Source of the DNA: Methylobacterium amylolyticum
Lineage (GTDB): Bacteria; Pseudomonadota; Alphaproteobacteria; Rhizobiales; Beijerinckiaceae
DNA length: 64,000 nucleotides
Direction: 5' to 3'
NCBI RefSeq assembly: GCF_030700245.1
Contig: NZ_JAUYZI010000024.1
Span: forward strand, 36,948-100,947
Shown: piece by piece, positions 39,926 through 49,960 of the stretch
Layout: every line of letters begins with the position of its first letter
How positions within the stretch are numbered: position 1 is the stretch's first letter
Position numbers and translations under genes: made by a program
The notes under the pieces: model-generated
What the model saw: only the letters and a program-made list of their open reading frames with translations
The model's database searches: none
Told to the model about the DNA's origin: nothing

Positions 39926-42900
39926 ATGGTCGCTGTCAACCAGATCGCCGTGCAGGAGACGCGCTTCGTCTATACGACGCAGGGCGTGGACCAGACGCGC
40001 GCCCAGGCGGATCGGCTGGCCGGATCGCTGGACCGGCTCGCCGGATCGCAGAGCAAGGCGATCGAGGCCGAGGGCAAGGGCGCCGCGGCGGCGGACAAGC
40101 TCGCCCAGGCCAAGGCGCAGATGGCGTCCACGCTGGAGCGCGCCGAGCGCCAGAACCAAGCGGCCATGATGCAGGCCGCGGCCGCGGCGCAGGTTTACGA
40201 TCAGAGCTTGGGCGGCGTCGCCGACGCGCAGATGCGCGCCGCCCAGAGCGCGGCGCAGGCCGCCGCCCAACAGCAGCGGGCGGCCAACGACAACGCCCGC
40301 GCGCTCGGCCTGGAGGGCGAGGCGTTCAAGGCCGCGGGCAAGTTCGCGCTGGAGCACCCGATCCTCGTGCTGGCGGGATCGGTGGCGGCGGCGCGGGCGC
40401 TGTCCGGCCTCGCGACTTCGGCCGCCGGCTCCCTCGGGGCCGCTTCCGCCTCCACGGCGGCGTTCGCGGAGGGCGCGACCGGCATGGGGGCGGCGGTGGT
40501 CGGCGGTGCCACGGTGGCGGCCCGCGGGCTCGGCCTCGCCTCGACCGCCGCGACCGCGGCGGCGGGCGGGCTCGGCGCCTATGCCGAGAAGGTCGCCGGC
40601 CTGACCACCGCCACCAGCCTGCTCACCCGCGGACTGTCCCTGGTCCCGCCCGCGCTCCTGCCGATCGCCGCGGCCTTCGTCGTGTTCGAGGCGGGCTCGG
40701 CCGTCTTCGGCAAGGCGTACAACGACCTCGACCGGCTGGTGCAGCTCGGCCAGCGGGCGGAAAAGCTTGATGTCGGCGCACCCTTCCTGAAGAGCTTCGA
40801 GGCGCTGGGATCGAAGGTCCGCGCCACCGCCGACGAGATGGACGCGGCCCTGTCGCGGGCCTCCAACGTCCTTCGGGATCAGTGGGGCCAGGGCAACGCC
40901 CTGTCCAAGATGCTCGGCGAGATCAGTGCCACCGGTGTCGCCGGGGCGAACGGGCTCCAGTCGACGGCGCTCGCCGACACCGCGACGACCACGGAGGAGC
41001 GCATCCGGGCAGCCCTGGAGGCGATGAAGGAACTCGACGCGCTCGGGTTGCACCTCGCCAGCCTTCAGGTCGGCGAGAAGGTGTTCGGCCCCGAGTTCGT
41101 GGAACGGCTTCGCACCGGGCAGACCACGATCGCGCAGATCAGCTCGGACCTCGACGCGGCCGCGCAGAAGGATCTGGTGCGGCAGGATCAGGTCGACCGT
41201 GCCCTCGCCCTCAGCCGCCAGATCGCGGACACGAAGCAGGCGATCAGCGACGCCTGGGCGGTGACGGTCGACTGGTCCGGCGCGGCGCTCCTGCTGAACG
41301 AGGCGTGGCTGAAGATTCTCCAGGCCGTGCAGTGGGTCGTCGAGCTGATCAACAGCGGCATCGAGGCCGCGACGAATTTCGGCTCGGCGGTAGCCACCAG
41401 CATCGGCGGGGCCTTCGACGCCGTGAGCAACAAGGCCACGGCGCTGCTCTCGCAGCTCGGCATCATCGCCAAGCAACAGGCCGCGCCCGAGGTCCAGGGG
41501 CCGCCCGAGCAGTATGGGCCGTTCCAGCCGAAGATCACCGGGCGCTCGTTCCCCTACGTGTTCGGCCCGACCGCGCCGTCGTTCCAGCAGGCGAACACGG
41601 GCGCGAAGCAGGCCCAGCAGGCGGCCCAGCAGGCGGCTTCCTCCTACGAGCTGCTGATCAAGCGGACCGAGGACCGCATCGCCGAGCTCGATCTCGAAAC
41701 CCAGACGATCGGCAAGAACACCGACGCGGTGGTCAAGCTGAAGCTGGAGAACGAGCTGGCGCGCGCCGCGCAGAAGTCCGGCGTCGAGGTCACGGCCGCG
41801 ATGCGGGAGGAGTGGGACAAGCTCGGCGACAAGCTCGCGGCCAGCACTTCGCGGCTCCAGGACAGCCGTCGCGCCTTCGAGCTGATGAAGGAGGGCCAGC
41901 GCGAGCTGGCCGACAACTTCACCACGTTCGTCGACGACATCGTGCTCGGCGGCCAGAAGATGGAGCAGGCGTTCGCGTCGCTGGCGAAGACGCTGGGCAG
42001 CAACGCCCTGAAGGCGGTGATCAGCGGCGAGGGGCCGCTGGCCGGCCTTCTGGGAACCGCCTCGACCGAGCGTGGCCAGATCGGCGGTCTGCTCGGCGGC
42101 AAGATCAACCTCGGCGGCCTGTTCGATACCGATAAGATCTCGGACGCCCTCGGGATGGGGGCCGAGACCGGCATCGGCAAGGCGCTCAAGTCCGCCCTGA
42201 CGCCGTCGAAGGCCGGCGGCGGGATCCTGTCGTCGCCGTTGGGCGGTGGACTGGCCGCTGCCGGCGCGGGCGCAGCGATCGGCTACTCGTCGCAGTCGCC
42301 GCTGATCGGCGCGGCCGGCGGCGCGCTCACCGGCCTCGCAACCGGCAACCCGGTCATGGCGCTCGTCGGCGCCGGCGCGGGCCTGCTCGGCGGCCTGTTC
42401 GGCGAATCCCAGGCGAAGAAGGAGGCCAAGAAGAAGCTCCAGCAGGAGATCCAGGCCCGGAAGGAGGCGCTGGAGCAGGCGCGCCCGCAGATCGAGCAGT
42501 TGGCGATCACCTTCGAAGGCGGCTCGATCGGCAACGTCGGGAAGCAGATCGCCGACGCGCAGGCGCAGCTCCGGCAGGCCGCCAAGACCGCCAGCGAGGG
42601 CGGTGACCAGGCGCTCGCCGACCGGCTGATGCGCGACTACCAGACCTACGTCGCTCGGATGACGGCCACCTTCGCCGACGCCTTCAACGGGGTGCTGGCG
42701 GAGGTGCAGGCCGGGTTCGGGACCAACGGCCCGTTCTCGCAGGCCGTCGCCTCGGTGCAGGGCCTCGGTGAGGCGCTGAAGGGCTTCGTGGCCGACGCCG
42801 GCCGGCTCTCCGATCCGAACGCCGTGCAGCTTGCCCGCACCGCCGCGGTCGAGGGCGCCCTGTCGAGCCTCGACGCGCCGAAGACGCTGTCCTCGACGCA

Positions 42901-44443
42901 GGCGGAGATGCAGCGGATCGCCGGCACCGCGGCCGGCCTCAACCAGGTGCTGAAGGATCTCGGCCTGTCGGCGGAGCAGACGGCGTCGGTGATCGCCGAG
43001 CGCACCACGCGGGCGATCGACGCGCTGCGGGACAAGTTCACGACCGACCTGACCCGCAAGATCAACGACGCCCGCGGGCAGTCCTACCTCAACGACGCAG
43101 CCGATCTGGTGAAGGAGGTCGGCGGCATGCGGATCGATGCCGGCGCGGTCGGTGCGGACCTCGGGCAGGTCGAGGCGTATTTCCAGGCCGCCGCGCAGAA
43201 GATCGTCGATTCGAGCCAGCTCACCGGCGCGGCGTTCCAGTCCCTCGTGGCGCAGTTCCCGGAGCTGAACGGCCTTCTGCACGAGTTCGGCACGGCAGTG
43301 ACCGGTACGGCCGAGGCGATCGACGCCGCCAACCAGCGCGCCGGCGGGTATCAGGACCGGCTGTTCGCCGCGCAGCACCGCTCGGATTCGCTCGCCGACC
43401 AGCTCGCGATCTTCGACCGGCAGTCGGATCGGGACCGCGCCGCGGAGGTAAAGGCCGGCGGCCAGGCGCTCGTCGACTTGGAGGCGGCGCAGGCGGCCGA
43501 GCGCGCCAACATCATCGCCGATTTCGGCCAGAAGGCCGCCGATGCCCTCGCCAGCCGCCTGAAGGGCTACCAGGACCGGCTGTTCGCCGCGAGCGTCGAC
43601 ACCAGCACGCTGGGCGGGGCGCTGGCGGCGTTCGACCATCAGGCCGGTCAGGAACGCCTCGACGAGGTAAAGGCCGGCGGCGAGGGCCTGCTTCTGCTGG
43701 AGCAGACGCTAGCGGCCGAGCGCGCCCGGATCGTCCAGCAGTTCTGGCGGCAGGCGCAGGAGGCGTTCGATCAGTTCGCCAGCAACCTGAAGAAGTTCCT
43801 CGACGGCCTGACCGCGGGGGCCAACTCGCCGCTCTCGCCCGAGGACCGGCTGGCCGCGGCGCAGGCGCAGTATGATCAGCAGCTCGCCGCGGCCCGCGCC
43901 GGCAACACCGACGCGCTCGGCGGCATCACCGGCTACGCTCAGGCCCTGCTCGACGCCAGCAAGGCGTTCTACGCGTCGAGCGAGACCTTCCAGGACACCT
44001 TCGCCGAGGTGGTCGGCCAGCTCACCGTGCTGCCCGGGCAGGTCGGGGTCGGTGCGTTCATGAAGTACGCCACCGGCGGGTGGGTGAACGGGCCCGGCAC
44101 CTCGACCTCGGACAGCGTCGTGGCGCGCCTGTCGGCGGGCGAGTTCGTGATGTCGGCCGCCGCCGCGAGCCGGTACGGCCCGCTGCTGGAGGCGATGAAC
44201 GATGACCGCCCGGTGACCGTGGCGGCACCGGTGCGCCCGGCGATTGCCTCCGGTGGCGACGGCGACCTGATCGCGGAAGTCCGGGCCCTGCGCGACGAGG
44301 TGGCGGCGCTGCGCGGCGATGTCCGTGAGGGCAACGACATCGCCGAGGCCGGGCACCTCGGCACGGCCTCGGCCACGCGCGCGGTCGGCGCCGGCATCGA
44401 CAAGGGCAACCGGGTCGCCTCCCGGCGAGAGGTCGCCGCGTGA
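39926..44443 (+). CDS. Tail tape measure protein
   Basis: 1505 residues, the longest gene, directly after the chaperones. Long helical N-terminus rich in Ala and Gln (ARQVWSTP region excluded; AGSLDRLAGSQSKAIEAEGK), hydrophobic stretches near residues 210-255 and 770-830 (GGGLAAAGAGAAIGYSS; PVMALVGAGAGLLGGLFGE), coiled coil KKEAKKKLQQEIQARKEALE, and a C-terminal VMSAAAASRYGPLLEAMN. An internal duplication of about 73 residues begins at GYQDRLFAA (about 43345 and 43564). Length sets the tail length; by the usual 1.5 angstrom per residue rule that is roughly 220 nm. Confidence 0.93.
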   Translation: MVAVNQIAVQETRFVYTTQGVDQTRAQADRLAGSLDRLAGSQSKAIEAEGKGAAAADKLAQAKAQMASTLERAERQNQAAMMQAAAAAQVYDQSLGGVADAQMRAAQSAAQAAAQQQRAANDNARALGLEGEAFKAAGKFALEHPILVLAGSVAAARALSGLATSAAGSLGAASASTAAFAEGATGMGAAVVGGATVAARGLGLASTAATAAAGGLGAYAEKVAGLTTATSLLTRGLSLVPPALLPIAAAFVVFEAGSAVFGKAYNDLDRLVQLGQRAEKLDVGAPFLKSFEALGSKVRATADEMDAALSRASNVLRDQWGQGNALSKMLGEISATGVAGANGLQSTALADTATTTEERIRAALEAMKELDALGLHLASLQVGEKVFGPEFVERLRTGQTTIAQISSDLDAAAQKDLVRQDQVDRALALSRQIADTKQAISDAWAVTVDWSGAALLLNEAWLKILQAVQWVVELINSGIEAATNFGSAVATSIGGAFDAVSNKATALLSQLGIIAKQQAAPEVQGPPEQYGPFQPKITGRSFPYVFGPTAPSFQQANTGAKQAQQAAQQAASSYELLIKRTEDRIAELDLETQTIGKNTDAVVKLKLENELARAAQKSGVEVTAAMREEWDKLGDKLAASTSRLQDSRRAFELMKEGQRELADNFTTFVDDIVLGGQKMEQAFASLAKTLGSNALKAVISGEGPLAGLLGTASTERGQIGGLLGGKINLGGLFDTDKISDALGMGAETGIGKALKSALTPSKAGGGILSSPLGGGLAAAGAGAAIGYSSQSPLIGAAGGALTGLATGNPVMALVGAGAGLLGGLFGESQAKKEAKKKLQQEIQARKEALEQARPQIEQLAITFEGGSIGNVGKQIADAQAQLRQAAKTASEGGDQALADRLMRDYQTYVARMTATFADAFNGVLAEVQAGFGTNGPFSQAVASVQGLGEALKGFVADAGRLSDPNAVQLARTAAVEGALSSLDAPKTLSSTQAEMQRIAGTAAGLNQVLKDLGLSAEQTASVIAERTTRAIDALRDKFTTDLTRKINDARGQSYLNDAADLVKEVGGMRIDAGAVGADLGQVEAYFQAAAQKIVDSSQLTGAAFQSLVAQFPELNGLLHEFGTAVTGTAEAIDAANQRAGGYQDRLFAAQHRSDSLADQLAIFDRQSDRDRAAEVKAGGQALVDLEAAQAAERANIIADFGQKAADALASRLKGYQDRLFAASVDTSTLGGALAAFDHQAGQERLDEVKAGGEGLLLLEQTLAAERARIVQQFWRQAQEAFDQFASNLKKFLDGLTAGANSPLSPEDRLAAAQAQYDQQLAAARAGNTDALGGITGYAQALLDASKAFYASSETFQDTFAEVVGQLTVLPGQVGVGAFMKYATGGWVNGPGTSTSDSVVARLSAGEFVMSAAAASRYGPLLEAMNDDRPVTVAAPVRPAIASGGDGDLIAEVRALRDEVAALRGDVREGNDIAEAGHLGTASATRAVGAGIDKGNRVASRREVAA

Positions 44444-46035
44444 CGATCTACGCGGTCGAGGTGCAAGCACACACCGGCGCGGGCGGCGTGCAGACCCTGT
44501 ACGCCGCCTCCGCCCGGCTCAACACCGGCCCGGGCGACACGCCGGCCAACCAGCACTTCCACCCGAGCCTGGAGACGCCGGCCAACTTCGAACGCCACCT
44601 GTTCTCGCAAGGGGCGCTGGAGGGCACGTCGACCACCTCGGGCGGGTCGAGCGTGGCGTTCGGCGAGATCGTGCTGGCGAACGCGCACGGGCGCTACGAC
44701 GCCTGGGCGGACTACGCGTTCAACGGCCGGCCGGTGATCGTGCGCGCCGTGCCGACCGACAACTATGGCGAGCCCCGGGGGCTCTACCGCGACGCGCCGA
44801 TCATGATCCGCGGCACGGTCGAGAGCCTGGACATCACCGACGCGTTCAGGACGATCCGCCTGCGCATCCACGACCGGCTGGCGGACCTCGACAAGCCGCT
44901 GCTGACCACGCGCTATCTCGGCACCACGGCGTCGGCCGGCGCCACCGCCGAGGGCGCGGCGAACCTGAAGGACGCGATCAAGCCGCGGGTCTACGGCCTC
45001 GTGCGGAATGTGACCCCGGTCGACGTGAACCCGTTCAACCTGATCCGGCAGGTCTCGGACCGGGCGTGCGCGGCGATCACGGTCTACGACGGCGGGGTGG
45101 CGCTGACGCTCAACGGCGACTTCGCGACGATCGCGGCGCTCACCGGGGCAACGCTCTCGGCCGGGCAGTACGCCACCTGCCTCGCGCTCGGGCTGATCCG
45201 CCTCGGCGGCACGCCGGCCCTCGTGGTCACCGCCGACGTGCAGGCCACCGGCGCGCGCGACGCGGCGAGCCTCGCCCGGCAGGTGTTGCTCGACTTCGGG
45301 ATCGCGGCCGGCGACATCGACGCCGCCTCGATCGCGGCGCTGACGGCGCTGAACGGGGCGAGCTGCGGGCTGTACGTCGGCGACGACCGCACGGCCCTGG
45401 CGGCGATCAGCAGCCTGCTCGCCTCGGTGGGCGGGTGGATCGTACCGAACGGGCTGGGCGCGTTCACGTTCGGCCGGCTCGATGCGCCGTCGGGCGCGCC
45501 GGCCGCCGCCTTCCTCGAATGGCAGTGCCGGGGCGAGATCAAACGGGTCGCGCCGAGCGAGGCCAATGGCGCGGTGCCGGCCTACCGGGTGACGGTGCGC
45601 TACGGCCAGCTCGCGACCGTCCTGTCCGAGGACCAGCTCGCCGGATCGGTCACGGGTGCGCGGCGCGCCGCTCTGCAACAGCAGTGGATCTCGGCGAAGG
45701 TCGAGGACACCTCAGTGCAGGCGGTGCACCTGCTCGCCCGTGAGCTGACTTTCGACACCTGCCTGACGGAAGCGGCCGACGCCGCCGCCGAGGCCGCCCG
45801 GCTGCTGGCGATCTACCGGGTCCGGCGGGACGTGTGGACCTTCCGGGTGAGCGTGATCGGGCCGAGCTACCGGCCGACGCAGGGGGCGGCCGATGTGTTC
45901 GCGCCGAGCCTGCGCCCGGGTGCCGTCGTGACGCTGACGCTGGGCCGCTTCCTGACCGCGCCAAAGGCGCTGGTGATCATCGGCCGGGTGGACGATGCGG
46001 TCGCCGACGCCATCGAGTTCAGCGCCTGGGGCTGA
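44440..46035 (+). CDS. Tail tip / hub protein
   Basis: 531 residues, GTG start at 44440 overlapping the tape-measure stop. Opening MTIYAVEVQAHTGAGGVQTL and beta-rich body (GYRDAPIMIRGTVESLDITD-type turns; RLRIHDRLADLDKPLL; KPRVYGLVRNVTPVD; GGWIVPNGLGAFTFGRLD; DVWTFRVSVIGPSYRPTQ). It matches proteins that follow tape measures in siphophages and make the baseplate/tip. I cannot assign it to a named hub family with certainty. Confidence 0.7.
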   Translation: MTIYAVEVQAHTGAGGVQTLYAASARLNTGPGDTPANQHFHPSLETPANFERHLFSQGALEGTSTTSGGSSVAFGEIVLANAHGRYDAWADYAFNGRPVIVRAVPTDNYGEPRGLYRDAPIMIRGTVESLDITDAFRTIRLRIHDRLADLDKPLLTTRYLGTTASAGATAEGAANLKDAIKPRVYGLVRNVTPVDVNPFNLIRQVSDRACAAITVYDGGVALTLNGDFATIAALTGATLSAGQYATCLALGLIRLGGTPALVVTADVQATGARDAASLARQVLLDFGIAAGDIDAASIAALTALNGASCGLYVGDDRTALAAISSLLASVGGWIVPNGLGAFTFGRLDAPSGAPAAAFLEWQCRGEIKRVAPSEANGAVPAYRVTVRYGQLATVLSEDQLAGSVTGARRAALQQQWISAKVEDTSVQAVHLLARELTFDTCLTEAADAAAEAARLLAIYRVRRDVWTFRVSVIGPSYRPTQGAADVFAPSLRPGAVVTLTLGRFLTAPKALVIIGRVDDAVADAIEFSAWG

Positions 46036-46038
46036 CGG

Positions 46039-46923
46039 ATGCCGCAATCGAACCTCGTCCTGCTCTACGAGAACCGCGTCGACCTCGACGGGGTCGCGTT
46101 CTCCGGAGGCTCCTGGCAGACCGGCAGTCTCGGGCTCGCCAACCTGCGCACGCCCTACCTCGCCGAGGTGGCGCGCTCCATGAGCACCGACCCGGCCGAC
46201 ACCCAGTTCGTGTGCGCTCTGCCGCAGCCCTACAGCATCGGCGGGATCGCGCTCGGGCCGACCAATCTACGTCCGAGCGCGTTGGTGCGCTTCCGGTCGT
46301 ACCTCGATCCCGGATTGACGACCCTCATAGACGACAGCGGCCAGATCGCCCTGCCGAGCGGGCAGGTCGACAGCGTCACCCTGCCCTGGGAAAGCCTCGG
46401 CTTTTGGGAAGGTCTCACTCAAGAGTTCGACGACATCGGCAAGGGCATCGGCAAGGGGGCGAGCTTCCTCTACGTGCCACCCGCACGCTTCGCTGCAACT
46501 TACGTCAAAGTCGAAATCTTCGATCAGGGAAACCTCGCCGGATACATCGATATCGGCAGGTTGTTCGTCAGCCGCTCGTGGCGGCCGCCGGAGAACTACG
46601 ACGACGCTGGCAACGCGCTGGAGTTCGAACCGGTCACCGATCAGGAGGAGGGCCGCAGCGGCACGCGGTTCTTCAACCCCCGCGCCATCCGGCGGTCGTT
46701 CAAGTTTGGGTTCGGCTACCTGCCGCAGGCTGAGTACCGCGAGATCTACCAGATCATCGTCCGCTCCGGGATCCACAACCAGGTGTTCGTGGTCCCGAAC
46801 CCGGCCGATCCCAGCACCTACCTGCGCGAGGCATTCTTCGGGACGCTCGGCACGCCCCCGAGCCTGCGCCGCATGGCCTCTCCCAACATCGCCACCGAGT
46901 TCGTCGTAAAGGAATCGCTCTGA
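46039..46923 (+). CDS. Minor tail / tip protein
   Basis: 294 residues. NLVLLYENRVDLDGVAFSGG, LANLRTPYLAEVARSMSTDP, LPQPYSIGGIALGPTNLRPS, RYVPPAR and FKFGFGYLPQAEYREIYQII are beta-sandwich-like segments that look like a carbohydrate-binding or tip protein. The stretch 46240-46560 is less GC-rich. The stop overlaps the ATG of the fibre gene (TGATG). A structural role in the tail tip is inferred from position. Confidence 0.65.
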   Translation: MPQSNLVLLYENRVDLDGVAFSGGSWQTGSLGLANLRTPYLAEVARSMSTDPADTQFVCALPQPYSIGGIALGPTNLRPSALVRFRSYLDPGLTTLIDDSGQIALPSGQVDSVTLPWESLGFWEGLTQEFDDIGKGIGKGASFLYVPPARFAATYVKVEIFDQGNLAGYIDIGRLFVSRSWRPPENYDDAGNALEFEPVTDQEEGRSGTRFFNPRAIRRSFKFGFGYLPQAEYREIYQIIVRSGIHNQVFVVPNPADPSTYLREAFFGTLGTPPSLRRMASPNIATEFVVKESL

Positions 46924-48395
46924 TGCCGCTCACCGCAGCACAGTAGGCCGCCCTCAATCGGCTGGCGACCTACTACGAGGGCGACAACGCCTACAACGCG
47001 ACCACCAACCCGGGCGGCTTTCGCCAGGGCGGCCACGTGGTCAACTTTCCGCCTGCGCTGAAGGACGTTGCCCTCGCCGGACAGGGCATCGCTTCCCTGA
47101 TCGCTGACGCTCTCGCCGCAGCAGCCAACTCACCCAAGGCCGTAAGGGTGGACAGCGCGCTGGCGTTCACCCCCACGGAGATGCTCCAGGGCATCGCCAA
47201 TCTCGGTCTGCTCAACACGTACCTCGCAATGACACCGGCTCAGCAGGCGATGTTCCGGTTGAACATCGGCGCGGTGAGTAATGCAGATTTCGCCGGCGTC
47301 GCCCGTTACGTTGCCAAATCAACCGGAACAATAATCACCACCGGCACTTTAGCAATAGACGAATTTCTTGACAATTCAGGTCTCAATACCGTCGACTCAA
47401 CAAACGCTACAGTTCAGGGTGGACAGCTCGTCAATCAGGGCAGTGATACTTACGCGGTATCGCTTTTGCACTTGAATGGGTTTAACAACGGCACGACGTT
47501 CACCGATGTTGCTGGGAAGACCTACACAGCGACCGGGGCGCCGGTCATTTCGACGGCGCAGTTCAAATTCGGGACCGCCTCACTCGCTCTCGACGGCAAC
47601 AGCCATCTCACTTCGAACGTCAGCTCCGATTTCGCGCTGACGCAGAACGGTGCTTGGACCGTCGATTTTCAGTACCGTCCCTCAGATATTGGGACGCTGC
47701 GCACGATCCTCGATTTTACGAATGGAAACGGCGCACAGGGACTGCATATCTTCCAGAATGGAGCCGCCCTGTCCGTCACCAATGGTATCGCGTCTGGGCA
47801 GTCCTACCCAAATGTGTTCACGGCAAACACGTGGACCGAAGTTGAAGTCGTCAACAACGGCAGTGGCGGCGTCTATGTCTTCGCGAACGGCGTACTGCTG
47901 GGGAATGCTGCCGCTCAGGACTATGGCACGTCGAACCAAATGACGATCGGGTATTTCCCGAATGGCGGTTTGGCGAAGGCGGCAGGGTGGATCGATGAAG
48001 TGCGCGTATCGAAGGGCATCGCGAGGCACACAGCTTCCTACCCCGCATCCACCGCGGAGTTTTCATATGGCTCATCCGGCCCGCTCGACGCGCGCTCTAT
48101 CGTTTTTCCAGTCGCGGCCGGCGCGCAGGTAAACAAGGCCAGTATCGTTGTCGTCTACAAGGTTCTTTCAGGTACGGGGGCCTTGACCGCCAAGGCATCG
48201 CGCACTGGCAGTATTGCGGACGCGACCGCCTTCTCGCTTCAGCAAGGTCCAGTGCTTGGCGGCTGGACATTCGTGAAAGCTGATGGACTGGATTTATCGG
48301 GCAACCCCGCCGGCGCTAGTCCGATGTACGGCCTCACCTGCCCGGCTTCACTGAGCGTCGCGATCGACGCCGTCGAGTTTGGATACGGAGCCTGA
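46923..48395 (+). CDS. LamG-domain tail fibre interrupted by an amber codon
   Basis: ATG 46923 is TGATG-coupled to the upstream gene and opens MPLTAAQ, then TAG (46944-46946), then continues in frame as AALNRLATYYEGDNAYNATT for 482 more codons. Upstream and downstream parts read as one protein, so a CAG-type codon appears to have become TAG. Without readthrough, translation could only start at GTG 47037, losing 38 residues. Residues 180-380 form a LamG/concanavalin-like domain (FKFGTASLALDGNSHL; AWTVDFQYRPSDIGTLRTIL; GWIDEVRVSKGIARH). The gene is distinctly less GC-rich from 47280 to 48250. Presumed receptor-binding fibre. Confidence 0.75.
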
Positions 48396-48396
48396 C

Positions 48397-48741
48397 ATGC
48401 TGAGGTTCGAGACTATCGGACGCGCGCCGGACGCCGTCCCGTCCAGCGTCACGAACTACCAGGGGCGCGCCGTGATGCGCCTCTTTCCCAACCCGAAGGA
48501 TGCGGCCGTGTCGCTGTTCACCGCGGTGGACACCGACCTGCGCGCGGCCGTCGAAGCGACCCGCGAGCTGTCCGAGTTCGACGACGCTCGCGTCGAGGCG
48601 GATCTCGCGTGGCAGGCTTGGGAGCAGGCCAACACCTACGAGCGCCGCGGCCGCATCACCGGCTTGCTTCAGGCCCGCTACGGCGTGACCGACGCGCAGG
48701 CCGACGAGCTGTTCCGGCAGGCCGAACGCGTCACCGCCTGA
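48397..48741 (+). CDS. Small tail-fibre-associated protein
   Basis: 114 residues from ATG 48397, one base after the fibre stop. MLRFETIGRAPDAVPSSVTN, AVSLFTAVDTDLRAAVEATR, AWQAWEQANTYERRGRITGL, then GVTDAQADELFRQAERV. Probably expressed with the fibre; could be a fibre-assembly accessory. No family. Confidence 0.6.
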   Translation: MLRFETIGRAPDAVPSSVTNYQGRAVMRLFPNPKDAAVSLFTAVDTDLRAAVEATRELSEFDDARVEADLAWQAWEQANTYERRGRITGLLQARYGVTDAQADELFRQAERVTA

Positions 48742-48794
48742 CCCTCCCGCGCATCCGCGCTCCCTCCACCGCTCTTTGACATCGTGAGGACGAC

Positions 48795-49475
48795 ATGACC
48801 CCGCAATTCCGTGCGGCCGTGACCGCCTATGGCCCACGCTTCATGGCCGATCTCGGCCTCGACAAGCTGGAGACCGCCGGCATCTTCGGCAATCTCGCCG
48901 TGGAGAGCGATCAGTTCCGCGCCCTCCAGGAGTACAAGCCCGTCGTGTCGGGCTCGCGCGGCGGCTGGGGTTGGCCGCAGTGGACCGGCCCGCGCCGCCG
49001 GCAGTTCGAAGCCTGGGCCGCGGCCAAGCACTTCAAGCTCGACGACCCCGAGGCGTTCTACCAGTACATGCTCGTCGAGCTGCGCGGGCCCGAGGCCGTG
49101 GCGCTCGGCAAGCTGCGGGCGACCACGACGCTCGACCGCGCCACCGAGGCGTTCATGCTCGGCTACGAGCGGCCGGGCACGCCGCACCTCGACCGCCGCA
49201 AGGCGTTCGCGCTGGAGGCGCTGCACGTCCTAGAGGCGGCGCTCGCCGAGCGGGCGAACCTCAACCGCGCCCTCGACCTGCCGCCGCCCGTCGTGCCGGT
49301 GAAGGTCGTCCCGGTGGCGGTCCCGACCCCGCCGAAGGGCGGGCCGACCGAGACGCCACCAGCCCCGCGGGCCGGCACGGTCGTGATCACCACGCCGCCC
49401 GCGCCGAAGCCTGGCTGGCTCGCCGGCATCCTGCAGAACCTCCGCACCAACCTGCCGCCGAAGAGGGAGGGCTGA
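48795..49475 (+). CDS. Phage endolysin (phage tail lysozyme type)
   Basis: 226 residues. AAVTAYGPRFMADLGLDKLE, then GIFGNLAVESDQFRALQEYK with the probable catalytic Glu in VES, GGWGWPQWTGPRRRQFEAWA and EAFMLGYERPG fit the phage tail lysozyme domain (peptidoglycan cleavage). The C-terminal third is a Pro/Val linker plus a basic end with WLAGILQNLRTNLPPKREG. No signal peptide. Next to the holin gene, so this is the lysis enzyme. Confidence 0.85.
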   Translation: MTPQFRAAVTAYGPRFMADLGLDKLETAGIFGNLAVESDQFRALQEYKPVVSGSRGGWGWPQWTGPRRRQFEAWAAAKHFKLDDPEAFYQYMLVELRGPEAVALGKLRATTTLDRATEAFMLGYERPGTPHLDRRKAFALEALHVLEAALAERANLNRALDLPPPVVPVKVVPVAVPTPPKGGPTETPPAPRAGTVVITTPPAPKPGWLAGILQNLRTNLPPKREG

Positions 49476-49478
49476 TCC

Positions 49479-49958
49479 ATGGCTGCCGGCATCATCGGGG
49501 CCCTCACCGCCGCACCCGCGGTGATCGAGGGCATCACCAGGATCATCGGCCGTTTCGTGCCGGATCCCGCCGCTCAGGCGCAGCTCGCGCTGGAGATGCA
49601 GAAGCTTGTCGCCGAGCGGGAGGCCGCCGCCGCTACCGCCGTCGCCGAGATCGCCAAGGCGCAGGCCGAGACGAACACGGTGGAGGCGCAGAGCCCGTCG
49701 CTGTTCATCGGCGGCTGGCGGCCCTTCGTGGGCTGGGGCTGCGGCATCGGCCTGCTCTACGCCGGCCTCGTGCAGCCGCTGCTCGCGTGGCTGACGGGCA
49801 TCGTCAACGCGGCCCTGTCCATCGGCATCCCCATGCCACCCATCCCGGCATCGGAGGCCCTGATGACCGTGCTCACCGGCATGCTGGGGATCGCGGGCCT
49901 GCGGTCCTTCGACAAGCTCAAGGGCACGGCGGCGAGCGACCTGGGGGCGAAGCGCTGA
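49479..49958 (+). CDS. 3TM-type phage holin
   Basis: 159 residues. Helical N-terminus (APAVIEGITRIIGRFVPDPA; LEMQKLVAEREAAAATAVAE) followed by FIGGWRPFVGWGCGIGLLYA and LVQPLLAWLTGIVNAALSIG and AMLGIAGLRSFDKLKG-like ending. The GWRPF-x-GW motif is diagnostic of the GTA-type 3TM holin family. Forms the inner-membrane pore that releases the lysozyme. Confidence 0.9.
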   Translation: MAAGIIGALTAAPAVIEGITRIIGRFVPDPAAQAQLALEMQKLVAEREAAAATAVAEIAKAQAETNTVEAQSPSLFIGGWRPFVGWGCGIGLLYAGLVQPLLAWLTGIVNAALSIGIPMPPIPASEALMTVLTGMLGIAGLRSFDKLKGTAASDLGAKR

Positions 49959-49960
49959 TC

